From positions 22,236,975 through 22,300,974 of the forward strand of contig NC_134283.1 of assembly GCF_949628215.1 (NCBI RefSeq): a DNA stretch of 64,000 nt, written 5' to 3'. The notes under the pieces are model-generated. The model saw only the letters and a program-made list of their open reading frames with translations. It searched no databases and was not told where the DNA came from. Positions 33,209 to 44,100 of this stretch are shown piece by piece. The position numbers were made by a program, and so were the translations under genes. Position 1 is the stretch's first letter. Each line of letters opens with the position of its first letter. Source of the stretch: Phalacrocorax aristotelis (taxonomy: Eukaryota > Chordata > Aves > Suliformes > Phalacrocoracidae).

Positions 33209-33569
33209 CCTGAGCCCCTCCATCCCTGCTGCCTGCCACAGCTTGTTGAGCTGCCCTGGCAAGGTTTGGCAATCCTGCCAGTAATTTGGGAGACAGCGCC
33301 ACAGGCGCTGCCGGGATGGGTGGAGGTGGTGGTGGGGCATTGCCTGCACCCTTTTTCCCAGAGGGAATGGGGCAAAGGGACAGTCTTCTGCATCCTGGGG
33401 TCTCCCATCACCTTGATCATGGGGTTGTCGCACCTCTCACTGTATCCCACAGCACCCACCCTCTCCCCAACCATGGGCACCCCAAAGGGGTGACAGGACC
33501 TTTCCACTTGTCCGCCATTATTGAGGTGACCCCCAGGGTACCAGCACATCCATAGAGCTGCATGTGAGG
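33209..33569. other. Short intergenic between dehydrogenase relic and MTSS2 end
   Basis: The 360 bases between the start of the dehydrogenase relic and the MTSS2 3' end hold no gene. Both flanking genes are on the - strand, so the relic promoter, if any, would lie here immediately downstream of the MTSS2 poly(A) site. No TATA box or CpG island is evident. Confidence 0.5.
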
Positions 33570-33590
33570 CTATTATATTACAGTACAACC

Positions 33591-33596
33591 TTTATT
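33591..33596 (-). terminator. MTSS2: MTSS2 polyadenylation signal
   Basis: TTTATT on the + strand reads AATAAA on the - strand, 1.5 kb after the MTSS2 stop. It is the best-placed canonical signal before the next gene. Confidence 0.7.
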
Positions 33597-34558
33597 AATA
33601 CTGGAATCTTCACAGTGCATTCGTTACTTGTAGCAGTGACTATGAAAATCGGGAGGCAGGTGGGAAAGAGGGGAATTAGCATTAAAAAAAAATTAAAAGA
33701 AAAGAGGGAATGGAAGAAAGAGAAAGAAATGTGGCAGAGGGATGGGGTGGGGGGAAGCGGCGGCAGAGGCAGGAGCACGGAGGGGAAATAAATTAAAACA
33801 AACAGAAAAAAAAAAAAAAAAAGGACCAAGTTAACAACAGCACCAGAAAAGTTACTTCAGTTGAAAGACAGGTTGGCTTTTTTTTCTTTTCCAAGGAATT
33901 TTTGTTTTCTGTACAAAATAAGAGACACTCCCACCCCCCCACCCCCCAAACCCAAACATTTGTCACTTGGCATCAGCGGTTCTGGGCAGCGAAGGGGTGT
34001 GGGGCGAACTAAATCGTTATTCCTAAGGGGAAGGGTGGGAGGGGGCTGCGATGCGACAGACAGCGGGGGGGTGGTGGGGCTATGTACAGTGGGGGGGGCC
34101 GGGGGTTGTGCTTTCCTCCAGCCACTGGCAGAAATCAGCTGCTTCGGTTTGGGGGGGCCTGGGTGAACCCCCCATCCCCCAGAAACCCCCCCTCAGCAGA
34201 ACCCTGCGCAGAGTCTGTGGGTGCTGAGGGAGAGGGACGGGGTTTGGGGGGACTGGAGGGGGTCCCCAGTAATCCCTGGTGGGGCAAAGAGGAGGATCGG
34301 CTTCCTTGGCCACTGCATCCCTGTGTTCCCCCAAATTGGAGGGGGCTGTACTGTGTCCCCCCTCCCGCCCACCATACTACCCCCTCAGCCCCCTCCCTGC
34401 TGCTCCTGACCCCTGAAATGTGGCTGAGCTGTGCTGGCCACAAGCAGGCAGTTGGGGGTGGATGGGGACAGGGACCCCCCACTCCTGGTGCTGCTCCTGC
34501 CATGGCCCCGCTGGCACCGTCCCCTCTTGCTGGGGCTGGGGACACCTGCCTGCCCCTG

Positions 34559-34995
34559 GGGAGGGAGAGGGGGGCAGAAAAGGGAGGGGAAAAAGAGAAA
34601 CAGAGAGAGAAGAGGAAAAAAGAGAGGAGCAAATGAAACAAGAAATAAAGGAAAAGAGAGGAAAAAGGGAAGAGAAAAAAGGAAAGGAGAAAAAGAGGAA
34701 AAAAGGAAAAAGAAGAGAAAAAAGTAAGAGAAAGATTAAAAGAATAGAAGAAAACAGAAAGAGAGGAAAAGAGAAGAAAAAGAGAATAAAGAAAAGGAGA
34801 AAAATGAAGGAAAGAAGAAAGAGACAAATACAAAAAGAATAAGAGAAGAGTAAGAGAAAACGAGAAAAGAGAAAAAAGAAAAAGAGAAAAAGGGGCGGAA
34901 AAACCCGAGAGAGAGAACAAGTGAATAAAAGACATAAGGAAAGGGCCAGGAGGGAAGGGAAGGAGGAGACAGAGGAGCAGAAAGCAGGGGGCAGC
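34559..34995. repeat. Polypurine (GA/AAAAG-rich) tract in MTSS2 3' UTR
   Basis: Over 430 bases the + strand is almost entirely A and G, with few interruptions, in irregular mixtures of AGAGAG, GGAAAA and AAGAAA. It is not a clean microsatellite, but mirror-symmetric stretches are common in it. The matching - strand mRNA would be a CU-rich tract of the sort bound by polypyrimidine-tract proteins. The long open frames on both strands here are composition artefacts. Confidence 0.9.
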
Positions 34996-35105
34996 AAGGG
35001 GGCGGCGGGTGCTGGTGGGTGGGTGTGCTCCCAGGGAGGTGCAGCGGGTGCCCCCAGGGGGATCCATCAGCCATGGTGGGCACATCCCCACTGCCTGGGG
35101 CATCA

Positions 35106-38100
35106 TCACGATATCCGCGGGGCCGACCTGTCGTTGGTGACGGTCCTGCGCAGGCGCACCCCACGCCGGATGGCCACCAGCATGTCTTCGGCCGGGGGGT
35201 CCATGGAGGCCGCTGGGGGGGGCGCAGGGGTCTCCTCACTGGGACCAGACCCCGTGAGGGTGGTGGGGAAGGGGAACTGGCCTTCCCCCAGGGCGTGGGC
35301 GCCAGCCACCAGCTCACCAATCTTCTCCACCAAGCTGTGCCGGTTGGCAGCCAACTGTTGGTCCTCCTCTTCCTCAGTGGAGAGGTGCTGGCTAGCCCCG
35401 GGGTAGACAGAGATCTCCATGGCACCGCCGCCCCAGGCGGTGTTGGGAAGGCTCAGCCGCTTGGGTGAAGCTTTGGCAAAATCCAGGGGGTTTGGCGAGG
35501 CGTCATCGGCATAGAAGACACACTCTTCGCTGCCCACCCGTGTGGGACCGGTGTAGCTGGGGGAGTCGGGCACTGTAGGGGTCTTCACGGGGACAATGGG
35601 GGGTCGGATGGGGATGGGACCAGCATTGGAGAGGGTACGGCGGACCGAGGGTTTGGTGGAGGGCGTGCGGCGGATGGTGGCTACCCCTGGGGTTGTGCCG
35701 GCTGGTAGGTTGGTGCCAGTGGGCAGCCCAGCAGTGGAGGCGGGACGCTTGGTCTGGATCATCCGCCGGTAGTTCTGGGCAATGTTGCTGTTGCGTGGGA
35801 TGGTGGAGGACTTGTCGAAGTCGCTCTGGGGGTCACACTCCACATCACCGTTCACTGAGTAGCAGTCGTAGTCAGAGCCTGGGGAGGGGGCAGCATGGTC
35901 AGGTGGGCGGCACAGCTGGCACTGCCAAACCCAACCACCACCTTCACAGTCCAATTGCAGCCAGTCCCAACCACTGCCGCTGCAGCATGACCACAATCAA
36001 ACTCAACCAGCACCATTGCAATGCAATCCCTGCTGGCCCCAACCATTGCTGGCACAACATGCTCAACCATCAAGCCCAATCATCACAATCAGAAGGCAAC
36101 CACAGTCAAGCCCATCCATCACACTGAGATCACAACCAAACCAAACTGGCATCACTGCAACCAGCAGTGATCACAACCAGCCCCCACCATTGCCAACACA
36201 AGTGGCCTCAACTATCATCACCACACAGTCATAATCAAACCCAACCATCACTATCACAACCATCCCAACCACTGCCATCACAAGGTGATCACAGCCAATG
36301 TCCACTGTCACCTTCACGTCTCACAACTGGCTCAGCCATCACCATGCCAACACAACCACAGCACAACACAACTGTCTCTGTGGTTACTCGATCTCCAGTC
36401 ACCACCTCTGGCACCATCACCCACCATCTGCCACCGTCTCTGCCTGTACCCAACCACTGTGCACAAACACATCACTGCAAGCCGTCACCAACCACACCCC
36501 ACCATGATGCTACCTGTTATTGGACTGCCCAGCACAACCATATCCATCAAGTCCCAACTAACACCCATCTAACACCCAAATAATCAGGAAGTCTCATGGT
36601 TACTGTGTGGCATGACGCTTGGGCTGCATACTGAACCCCCGACATACATTAAATCTTCACCCCACCAGCCCGTGTGATGTGAGCACAGCCTGATTCTACA
36701 CCCAGTGCATGCAGACATGCCCCAGGACCACCAAAGCCTCTGCTGTCCCCTTTCTCCCTCTCAGAGCCATTTTGGGTGGCCCCAGGCACCTCATGCTGCA
36801 GTAAGGGAGGGTACCTTGGGAAGGGATGGTGTCCTCGGAGCAGGAGGGTGTGGTGGTCTGTGTGCTGTAGCCGCTGGAGTACTGCAGCGAGTCCCGGCTA
36901 CTCTTCTGGTGCTCCAGGCTCAGCCCCCGGGTCAAGACCATGGCCAGGTCACTGGCAGCAGGGGACACCTCCTCCCCATGCTGTGGGGGCAAGGGAGCAA
37001 CTTCAGCACCCTGGCTCCTACCCTAGGAACCCCTCAAAAGCCCACCACCTCTGTGTGTGCCCCACTGGAGCTGGTACCTTCGCAGCAATTGTAGCTGGTG
37101 ACATCCGGGGCCTGGGAGCATCCTCGCTGCTGATGCCTGGGTACCCACCGGCGGGTGAGCCCATCTCGGCTTCCCGCAGGTGCTCCACGCGGTCCTTGCG
37201 CCGCTGCAGGGTGGGGACCACCGGCTGGTCGTATGGGCTGGCCTTGGACCAGTCCTGCAATGGGCAAAAGCATGAGGTGACACTGGGGACACCAGGGCCA
37301 GGAGCTAAAAGCAGGGCAGGGTGGGAGGGGGCACGCACTGATGTCCCCTGAGCCACCGGTGCTGCCCAGGATGCTCTGCCCCAGGTGTGGGGGACCCACG
37401 TGCAAAACAACCCTGGTGGGATGGGGGACAGTGCCAGGGAGGGGAGGAGAGGAAGAGGAGGGTGCTGCTGCTGAAGGCTTCTCCTTTCCGCCATCTGCCC
37501 ATGCCCCAGCAGTGGAGCAAGAACTAACCGAGGTTGGGGAGCTGCACTCGCTAACCGACTGGCAGGTTTCGGAGGCCTCCGAGGATGCTGAGCTGGAGGA
37601 CTTCTGCCATGCCGCGAGGCCGAGCCAGGAGCCCAAGGGAGAGAGAAGAGGCAGTTAGCAAGCACAGGCAGAGTTGTGGCCCTGGGTTAGAGCAGCACCC
37701 ATGGCTTCCTCAGCCAACCCAGGCCCCCAGCCCGCCTCTCCCACAGCAGCAGATGTGGGAAGGTGAGCAGGATCCGACCCGGCAGCAGGGGCTGCGGAGC
37801 TGGGGAGGCGCCGGGTGGGTGAAACCAGGATTCTCAGCCCCAACCCTTTCCACCCGCTCACCCCAAGCTCAGTGATGCCAACAGTCATTCTGGGGAGCGG
37901 GGACGGTCCCCCCAGCCACAGCATTGGGATCCGCAGGGGCTCTTGCCAGGTTGGCGATGCCGGTTAGTGCGAGCAGGCAGTGCTGGCAGTACCAGGCAGG
38001 CCAGTGGCACAGCCAGCATGAGGCATCAGCAGCTCCTGGGGGGTGCCGGGGGATCTTGGAGCATCCTTGGCACTGAGTTGGATGCAGGGTGAAGGGGAAG

Positions 38101-41100
38101 CTTTGCTCCATGCTGCCTGGTGGGGGACTGGCACAAACTGGGGCCTGGGGCGATTGGGAAATAACCTGTTCCCCTGTCATGGGGTGGGGAATCTGTGCCC
38201 TATCCCTGGGGAGAGGGGGTCACAGATGGGGTTTCTCTGCAGTGTGACCTGTGGTGCCCCTGAGCAGGGCAGGCATCCTCCAGTATTCACAATATTTATC
38301 TCCCGTGATGCCAATGCAGCTGGAAACATGCCTGGGGGGGGAGTCCTATCACCTCCACTCCAGACCCTTGTGTTGCACCCAGCAGCACCCACCCATCCTA
38401 CAGAAGGGGAAACTGAGGTACAGGGGTGCGTGGTGCTGACCCCCCTGGCCCGTACCTGGCTGGTGATGTCTGAGGGCATGGGGGAAGGCGGTTTGGAGTA
38501 AGCGGCATCCTGGGAGATGAAGCCAGAGTCATGGGAGGAGACGCTGGAGAGGCGGGTGGTGGTGGTGGGGGGCTGCACCAGGCTGCGGTAGCGATAGGTG
38601 GAACTGGGTGAGCAGGTCTGAGCCCCGCCAGGCCACGCCATGCCACCCTTGGCACTGCTAACGCTGCTGGGGGGGGCGCCGGCGGGGTGGGGACACGCCG
38701 GCGGGGAGGACAAAGGAAGGAAAAGAGAATTTAAGATGGAGGTTCGGAGGTGGTGGGGTCCCTGGGCAGCAAGCCCAGTACCCTGCCCCACACCCCAACC
38801 TGGGGAAACTAAGGCATGCAGTCCGCCTGGGGCGTCCCTTTCCTTTCTGGTGTCCCCCAGTGGCAGGGGACAGGCTGGGACACATGGCAAAGGTGACATG
38901 TTTGCCCCTAGACCCCCCTATACAGTTTGCACCATCCCCAAAACTCCAAGGATAGGGCACGTGCTAGGCACCTGTCCTGCCCCATAGTTCCAACAGCCCA
39001 AACCCTACACCAATCCCAGTGCACCAAGACCAGTTCCTCCGCATTACTGAGGACCAGCTGGCCGTATGGACACATGGAGGTGGACATGCACCTCATGAGC
39101 AACCCCGAGGGCCATAAGCACAATTAGGCCCACCCAGGGTTAATAAAGGGGACTGGATTTCCCAGCATGGACGCCACTCCACCATACCTGCACATGCTAG
39201 ACTTGCGGGAGCTGGAGCTGCTAGGTGAGGACGGTGGGGTCTGGTAGGACCAGCTGTAGTCAGAGCCTTTCAGGTCCTTGATCACCTGCAGGAAGGGTGG
39301 GGTTTAAGCCCCCCAGAGAAGGTCCCCCCTCCCCTGCCCCCCTTGACCCCCCCTGCTGACCTGCTCGCTGGCAGGGGGCAGCTTGTGGGGCTCAGCAGTG
39401 AGTACCACCAGGTCCTCAATGATGCCCTGCAGGTGGGTGATCTCTCCCAGCATGGTGAGCTCTCCATTCTGCGGCCAGACAAGGGGGACTATCAGCATCC
39501 ATCAGGCAGCAGCGACCCCCCCTACCCCCACCCTTGCTGTCCCCTGGAACTCACCACCACGGGCTGCAGGAAGGTGATGAAGGTGCAGAAGCGACCTCGC
39601 TCCTCGATGAGGGCTTTGCGCACTGCCTGCTTCTCTGTCTCCTCCAGCAGCAGGTACATGTCATTGACATCCTGCAGTGCATTGTCCAGCTGGGGCTGCA
39701 GGTCCCCCTTCCCTGTGAGATGGGGTACCGTCAGCCCTGGGGTGCCCTGACATGCCCCCACTCCAAATCTGCTGGGGGTCCCATGGCAAAGCCAAGGCCA
39801 CCCCCAGGCTCTGGCTGGGAGACATCACCCCATCCTCACGTCCCAGCAAGTGCCATGGGGACCACCCCCTATGCCCATACCCCAGGAGGGTCTAGGAGCA
39901 CCCTCACCCCATGGCAGCCCTGTGTGGGGGAGCTCCTCCACCATCCCATCCCTGGTGCTTGGGACCAGGGGACCCACCGGGGTGCCACTGCAGCGGGGCT
40001 GGCATCGCCCCGGGATGCAGGGTGCAAGCTAAGCTAAGCTAAAAGCAGGGCTGGGAGCAGAGGGGCGCAGGGAGTGGATGGATGGACGGACAGATGACTG
40101 GACAGATGGAGGCATCCCCGGCCCCAGGGAGAACAGGGAAGGAGGAGCAGATGAGGAAGCAGAGAGGGGGCCAGGGTGGGGGCCAGCGGTTCACTTACCA
40201 AGTAGCTCTACAGGAAGGATGTGGAGGGGAGGGAAGAGAGAAGGAGACAGAGAAAAAGTGTGAAAAGAGGCCAAGGGCTGGGGCATGTGCCCCTGCCTCC
40301 TCACCGGCACCCCGCTTTCTGCAGGGGGGCAGCGGGACCCCCTGGTGCCCACCATCCCTGGGAGGCAGCCAGGGTGCCCCATCCAGGATGCCCACCCTGA
40401 CCAGGGGTGCCGTGGAGGGGCTGGCAAGGGTACATTCCCCCCCAGGAGACCCCCCCCTCACCTTTGCGAGCCTTTTTCTGGAGCTTGAGGGTATCAGAGG
40501 ATTTCTTCTTGATCTCATGGCGGGCTCGCTTGTACTCTGGGGGCACAGAAGTGCTGTCAGAGGGGACCCCTGCGTTGACCGGTGCAGCCCCCCAGCACAG
40601 ACCCATCCTGTCCCACTTGTACCTTTTGCATGGTCCTTGTCGAGCTGGTTGGCAGTTTTTTTCCAGTCCTCAATCCTGTCCTGCAAAGGGTTTATCAGGC
40701 TTTCCATGAGGGCACTGGAGCGGGGAGAGAGAGGCAGAAGGCATGGGAAAGCGCCGGAGCCAGAGGGAGGTCGTGCCCCCAGCTGACATCCAGCATCTCC
40801 TTCTTCAGAGAGGGAGGGCTGAGCCCGGCCAGCTTGTGTCACTGATGCTCTGGGCCCACTTACTTGGTGAACTGCCGGAGTTTGGCCTCGATGCTGCGGT
40901 GCCGCATGCACATGCGGGTCAGTGCAGAGCCAATGTCCCTCGTGGCACCTGGGGAGGGGAGCGAAATGCCGCTGATGAGGGGCAGGGGACACCCCTACAC
41001 CAGTCCCAGCCCAGTTTATATACCAGGCTGGCTTGCAGTGGGGATGACCTGTGCTGAGATGCCCTGGGTTTTGGGGACACTGGCTTGGGGGTGACTAATT

Positions 41101-44100
41101 TTTTAACCCTGATAAACCCACTAAATAAATAAATCAACATCCACTAACTAATAAATAAAGCACTAAATAACCCTTCCCAAGGCTTCAAAATGAAAACTTG
41201 CTCCTAGTTTTTCCCAGTTGTCTCAAATCCAGTGCTGGGTGGGGCGGGGGTCAAGGAAGGAGGTGGGGCAAGGTACTGCACAGTCAGCCAGACATGGACT
41301 GAGAAACTGGCTGGCCAGGAGCAAATGGCTCTGGAACCGGCTTCCCTCCCTGGCTCCGTGCCAGGCAGCTGGCTGTGTCCTTCACCTCCAGGTGCCATCC
41401 TAAGCTCATAAAAAGGGAGTGAGAGCTCCCTGGAGGGATATCAGCCAGCAACAGAAAACAGGAGCATCCCTTTTTGGAGAAATTGCTGTTAACTCTGAAG
41501 CCTAAGGATGACCACATGGTGGCAGCGCTGCTGGCAAATCCCAGGAAAAGCAGCAATCCAAAATTCTTGGGTGCAAACTAGGGAGTGATATTCTGCCTTT
41601 TTTTTTTCCCACAAAAGCCTCGAGACACCTCCCACCCTTTGCAGGAGTTTTGAGTACCCCACCAGCCCCCAAGTGCTGCAGAAACAGGGGAGCCTGTGGG
41701 CCAAGAGCCTTCTCCTCAGGCGCCAGGGTATTCTCCTAATCCCAGTTCTAATACTCTTATCCTGGCCTCTGCTGCTCCTAATCCGATTCCCCCGTGCACC
41801 ATGTGCAAGGCTGCCAGACGCCCCCCACCAAGTGCCTTGCCTCTGTTTCCCCACAATGCTGCTCTGCCTCCCACCCCCCCAGAAAGAAGCGGGGATGTCC
41901 TGGGGTGTCACCGAGATGCCGCACTAACAGGGTGGCCCCTGTGATGCTGACTCCTGCTGTGCAGGTCCCCAGCATCCCCCCTCCATGTCCCCTCCCTTGC
42001 TTTCAGTGCCTGAGCTGGAGGAGAGCTGGGGGAACCCTAATCCCCCCTGGTGCAGTGGGCTAGTGGGTTTGGAGGCAAAGCTGATCCTGGCTCAAGCTGC
42101 TGCCTCCTCCTCCTCCTCCCTGTGCAGCTCCAGATGGCCTGGATGCCGCCAGTCTGCAAACCAGCCCGGGACCATCTGCTTGGCAGAAGCTGAGCGGTGG
42201 GAAGTGGCTCCTCGCCGCCAGTCAGCACCCAGAAAGGGTCCAGAGGTGTGGCCCCCCACCCCATAGCAGCATGGGGGGTGCCCCACCTGCAGCCTCAGCT
42301 CTTCATATGGCCTCCCTGGTGGGTCAGGGTTCATCCCTGAAGCAGTCAAGCGTGGGCTCCTGTGTCTCCCTCTGTCTAATTCTCCTTCCCCAGAGCCCAC
42401 TGGCACAGCCAAGACACCCCAGACACATCCCAGGTGGGCACAGGGGATAAGGGATGGCTCAGCCCCATACCTGGGTGCATCCCAGGGGGCAGAGATGGGT
42501 GCAGGAGACCATGCATGGGGCTGCATCACCCCAAAATCTCCCCACAAGCAAACTAGCCCCACCAGAAGATGCTGGCTAAGCACCCATGGGTGGTGAGGAG
42601 CAGCGCCCACACGGGTGCCCACCCCACCCGTTCCCCAGCCTCAGCTGCACCCCATCTTTCTAATCCTGCTTCCCAGGGGATGCTCCACCTCAGGGTGGTT
42701 GGACACATCTCTTTGGATGGTGGAGTTCCTGCTTGAAGCCCACCCCAGCCACGTGGGCAGGGGACACCTCCAGCTGTCCCCCTGCCCAGCCAAGCCCAGG
42801 GACGCCCGCCCCTGGCCGGGGAGGACCCTACCTCGGGTGTTGGTGGCCATGTCGGCCACTTTCTGGAAGGCATCCAGGAAGGCAACTGCAGCCAGCACCG
42901 TGGTCCTGCGGCAGAGAGTGAGGGGGGAATTCAGTGGGTGCTGGGCACCCTGGGATGTGCCTGTGTGGAGGGGGGGGTCCCTGCCACTCCCAGCCACTCA
43001 CCTGAGCTGCGAGTGCAGCTTGGTGGCCTTTGAGTTGAAATCCTCCCAGATGGGGTAGGAGCTCTGTAAGGAGGGAAGTCGACAGTGAAAGCTGGAGCCC
43101 CTCGCCCCACTGCACGCCCTCCCCAAGTAGGGCAAATCCCCCCTTCACCGTTACAGAGAGCTGGAGCAGCTCAGTGGTCGTGTCTGCCTAGATGTGGCTC
43201 CTCTGATGGCCAACAAAGCGGAGCACAACCCCTTCCCCTTCCAGTCTGGCCATGCAACCTTACAGACCATGGAGACCTCAGGATTTTGGGTGGTCTCTTC
43301 CTCTTCCTCAAAGGGGTGAAGGCAGCTTATGGGTTTGGAAATTTGAGGGAAGGAAAGGAGTCGGTGCACAGGCAAGCTTTGAGCCCTGGCTAGCAGCAGA
43401 GCACAGCTCTCCAGCATCCGTGGCCTCCACCAAAGGCAGCAATGGCCAAAACCACCACCATGGAGGGCTCCAGCCCCACAGCGAGTAGTCCCAGTCCCTG
43501 GCTCCCCTGAGCCCATAAGGACCAACAGGGCAGGAGGGGAGGTCTGGGGTCCCCCCAGCCCTGAATGGGGTGATCATGAAGGAACATGGACAGGTCACAG
43601 GTGCAGGTAGGCCACCCCAGTGCTGTCCCAGTGAGGCCACCCTGGTGCCATCCTGATGCCATGTGGGAGAGGCCATCCCAGCAAGAACAGTCCCAGAGCC
43701 CTTGTGGCAAGGCCATCCCACAGTGATCCCGGTGTCACCGTCCCAGTAAGGCCATCCCAGCGCTGTCCCAGTGAAGCCAGTCCCAGCAAGGCCAGTCCCA
43801 GCAAGACCCATCCCAGCGGTGTCTCAGAGAGGCCAGTCCCAGTAAGACCATCCCGGTGCCATCCCAGTGAGGCTAGTCCCGGTAATGCCAGCTCCAGTGC
43901 CATCCCAGTAAGGCCAGTCCTGGTGCTATCTCATCAAGGCTAATTCTGGTGCCACCATCCCAGTGTTGTCCTGGTGAAGTTAATCCTGGTGCCATCTTGT
44001 CAAGGCCATCCCAGTGCCACCATCCTGGTAAGGTCAATCTGGTGCCATCCCAGTGAGGCAGGTCCTAATGTCACCATCCCGGCGAGGTCATGCGGGTGTT

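Larger units (their letters stand above)
33570..35105 (-). other. MTSS2: MTSS2 3' UTR
   Basis: The region from the MTSS2 stop codon to the poly(A) signal at 33591-33596 is about 1.5 kb with no other gene. It contains an A run (33806-33822) and a 430-base polypurine block on the + strand, which becomes a C/U-rich stretch in the mRNA. I see no splice sites that would break it up. Confidence 0.7.

Noticed and set aside
32963-33433. Longer 5' frame (156 residues) as the true dehydrogenase exon 1
   Set aside because: Family members begin right at the GSVLLTG segment and leave the exon after the CxDP motif. Sequence beyond both points has no family likeness.
34135-35109. 324-residue Phe/Leu/Ser-rich open frame on the - strand
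   Set aside because: It is a by-product of the polypurine tract in the MTSS2 3' UTR.
41450-41560. Relationship between this MTSS2 intron stretch and the IL34-intron R units
   Set aside because: Only about 15 bases (TTAACTCTGAAG and nearby) match well, and the flanks do not align.
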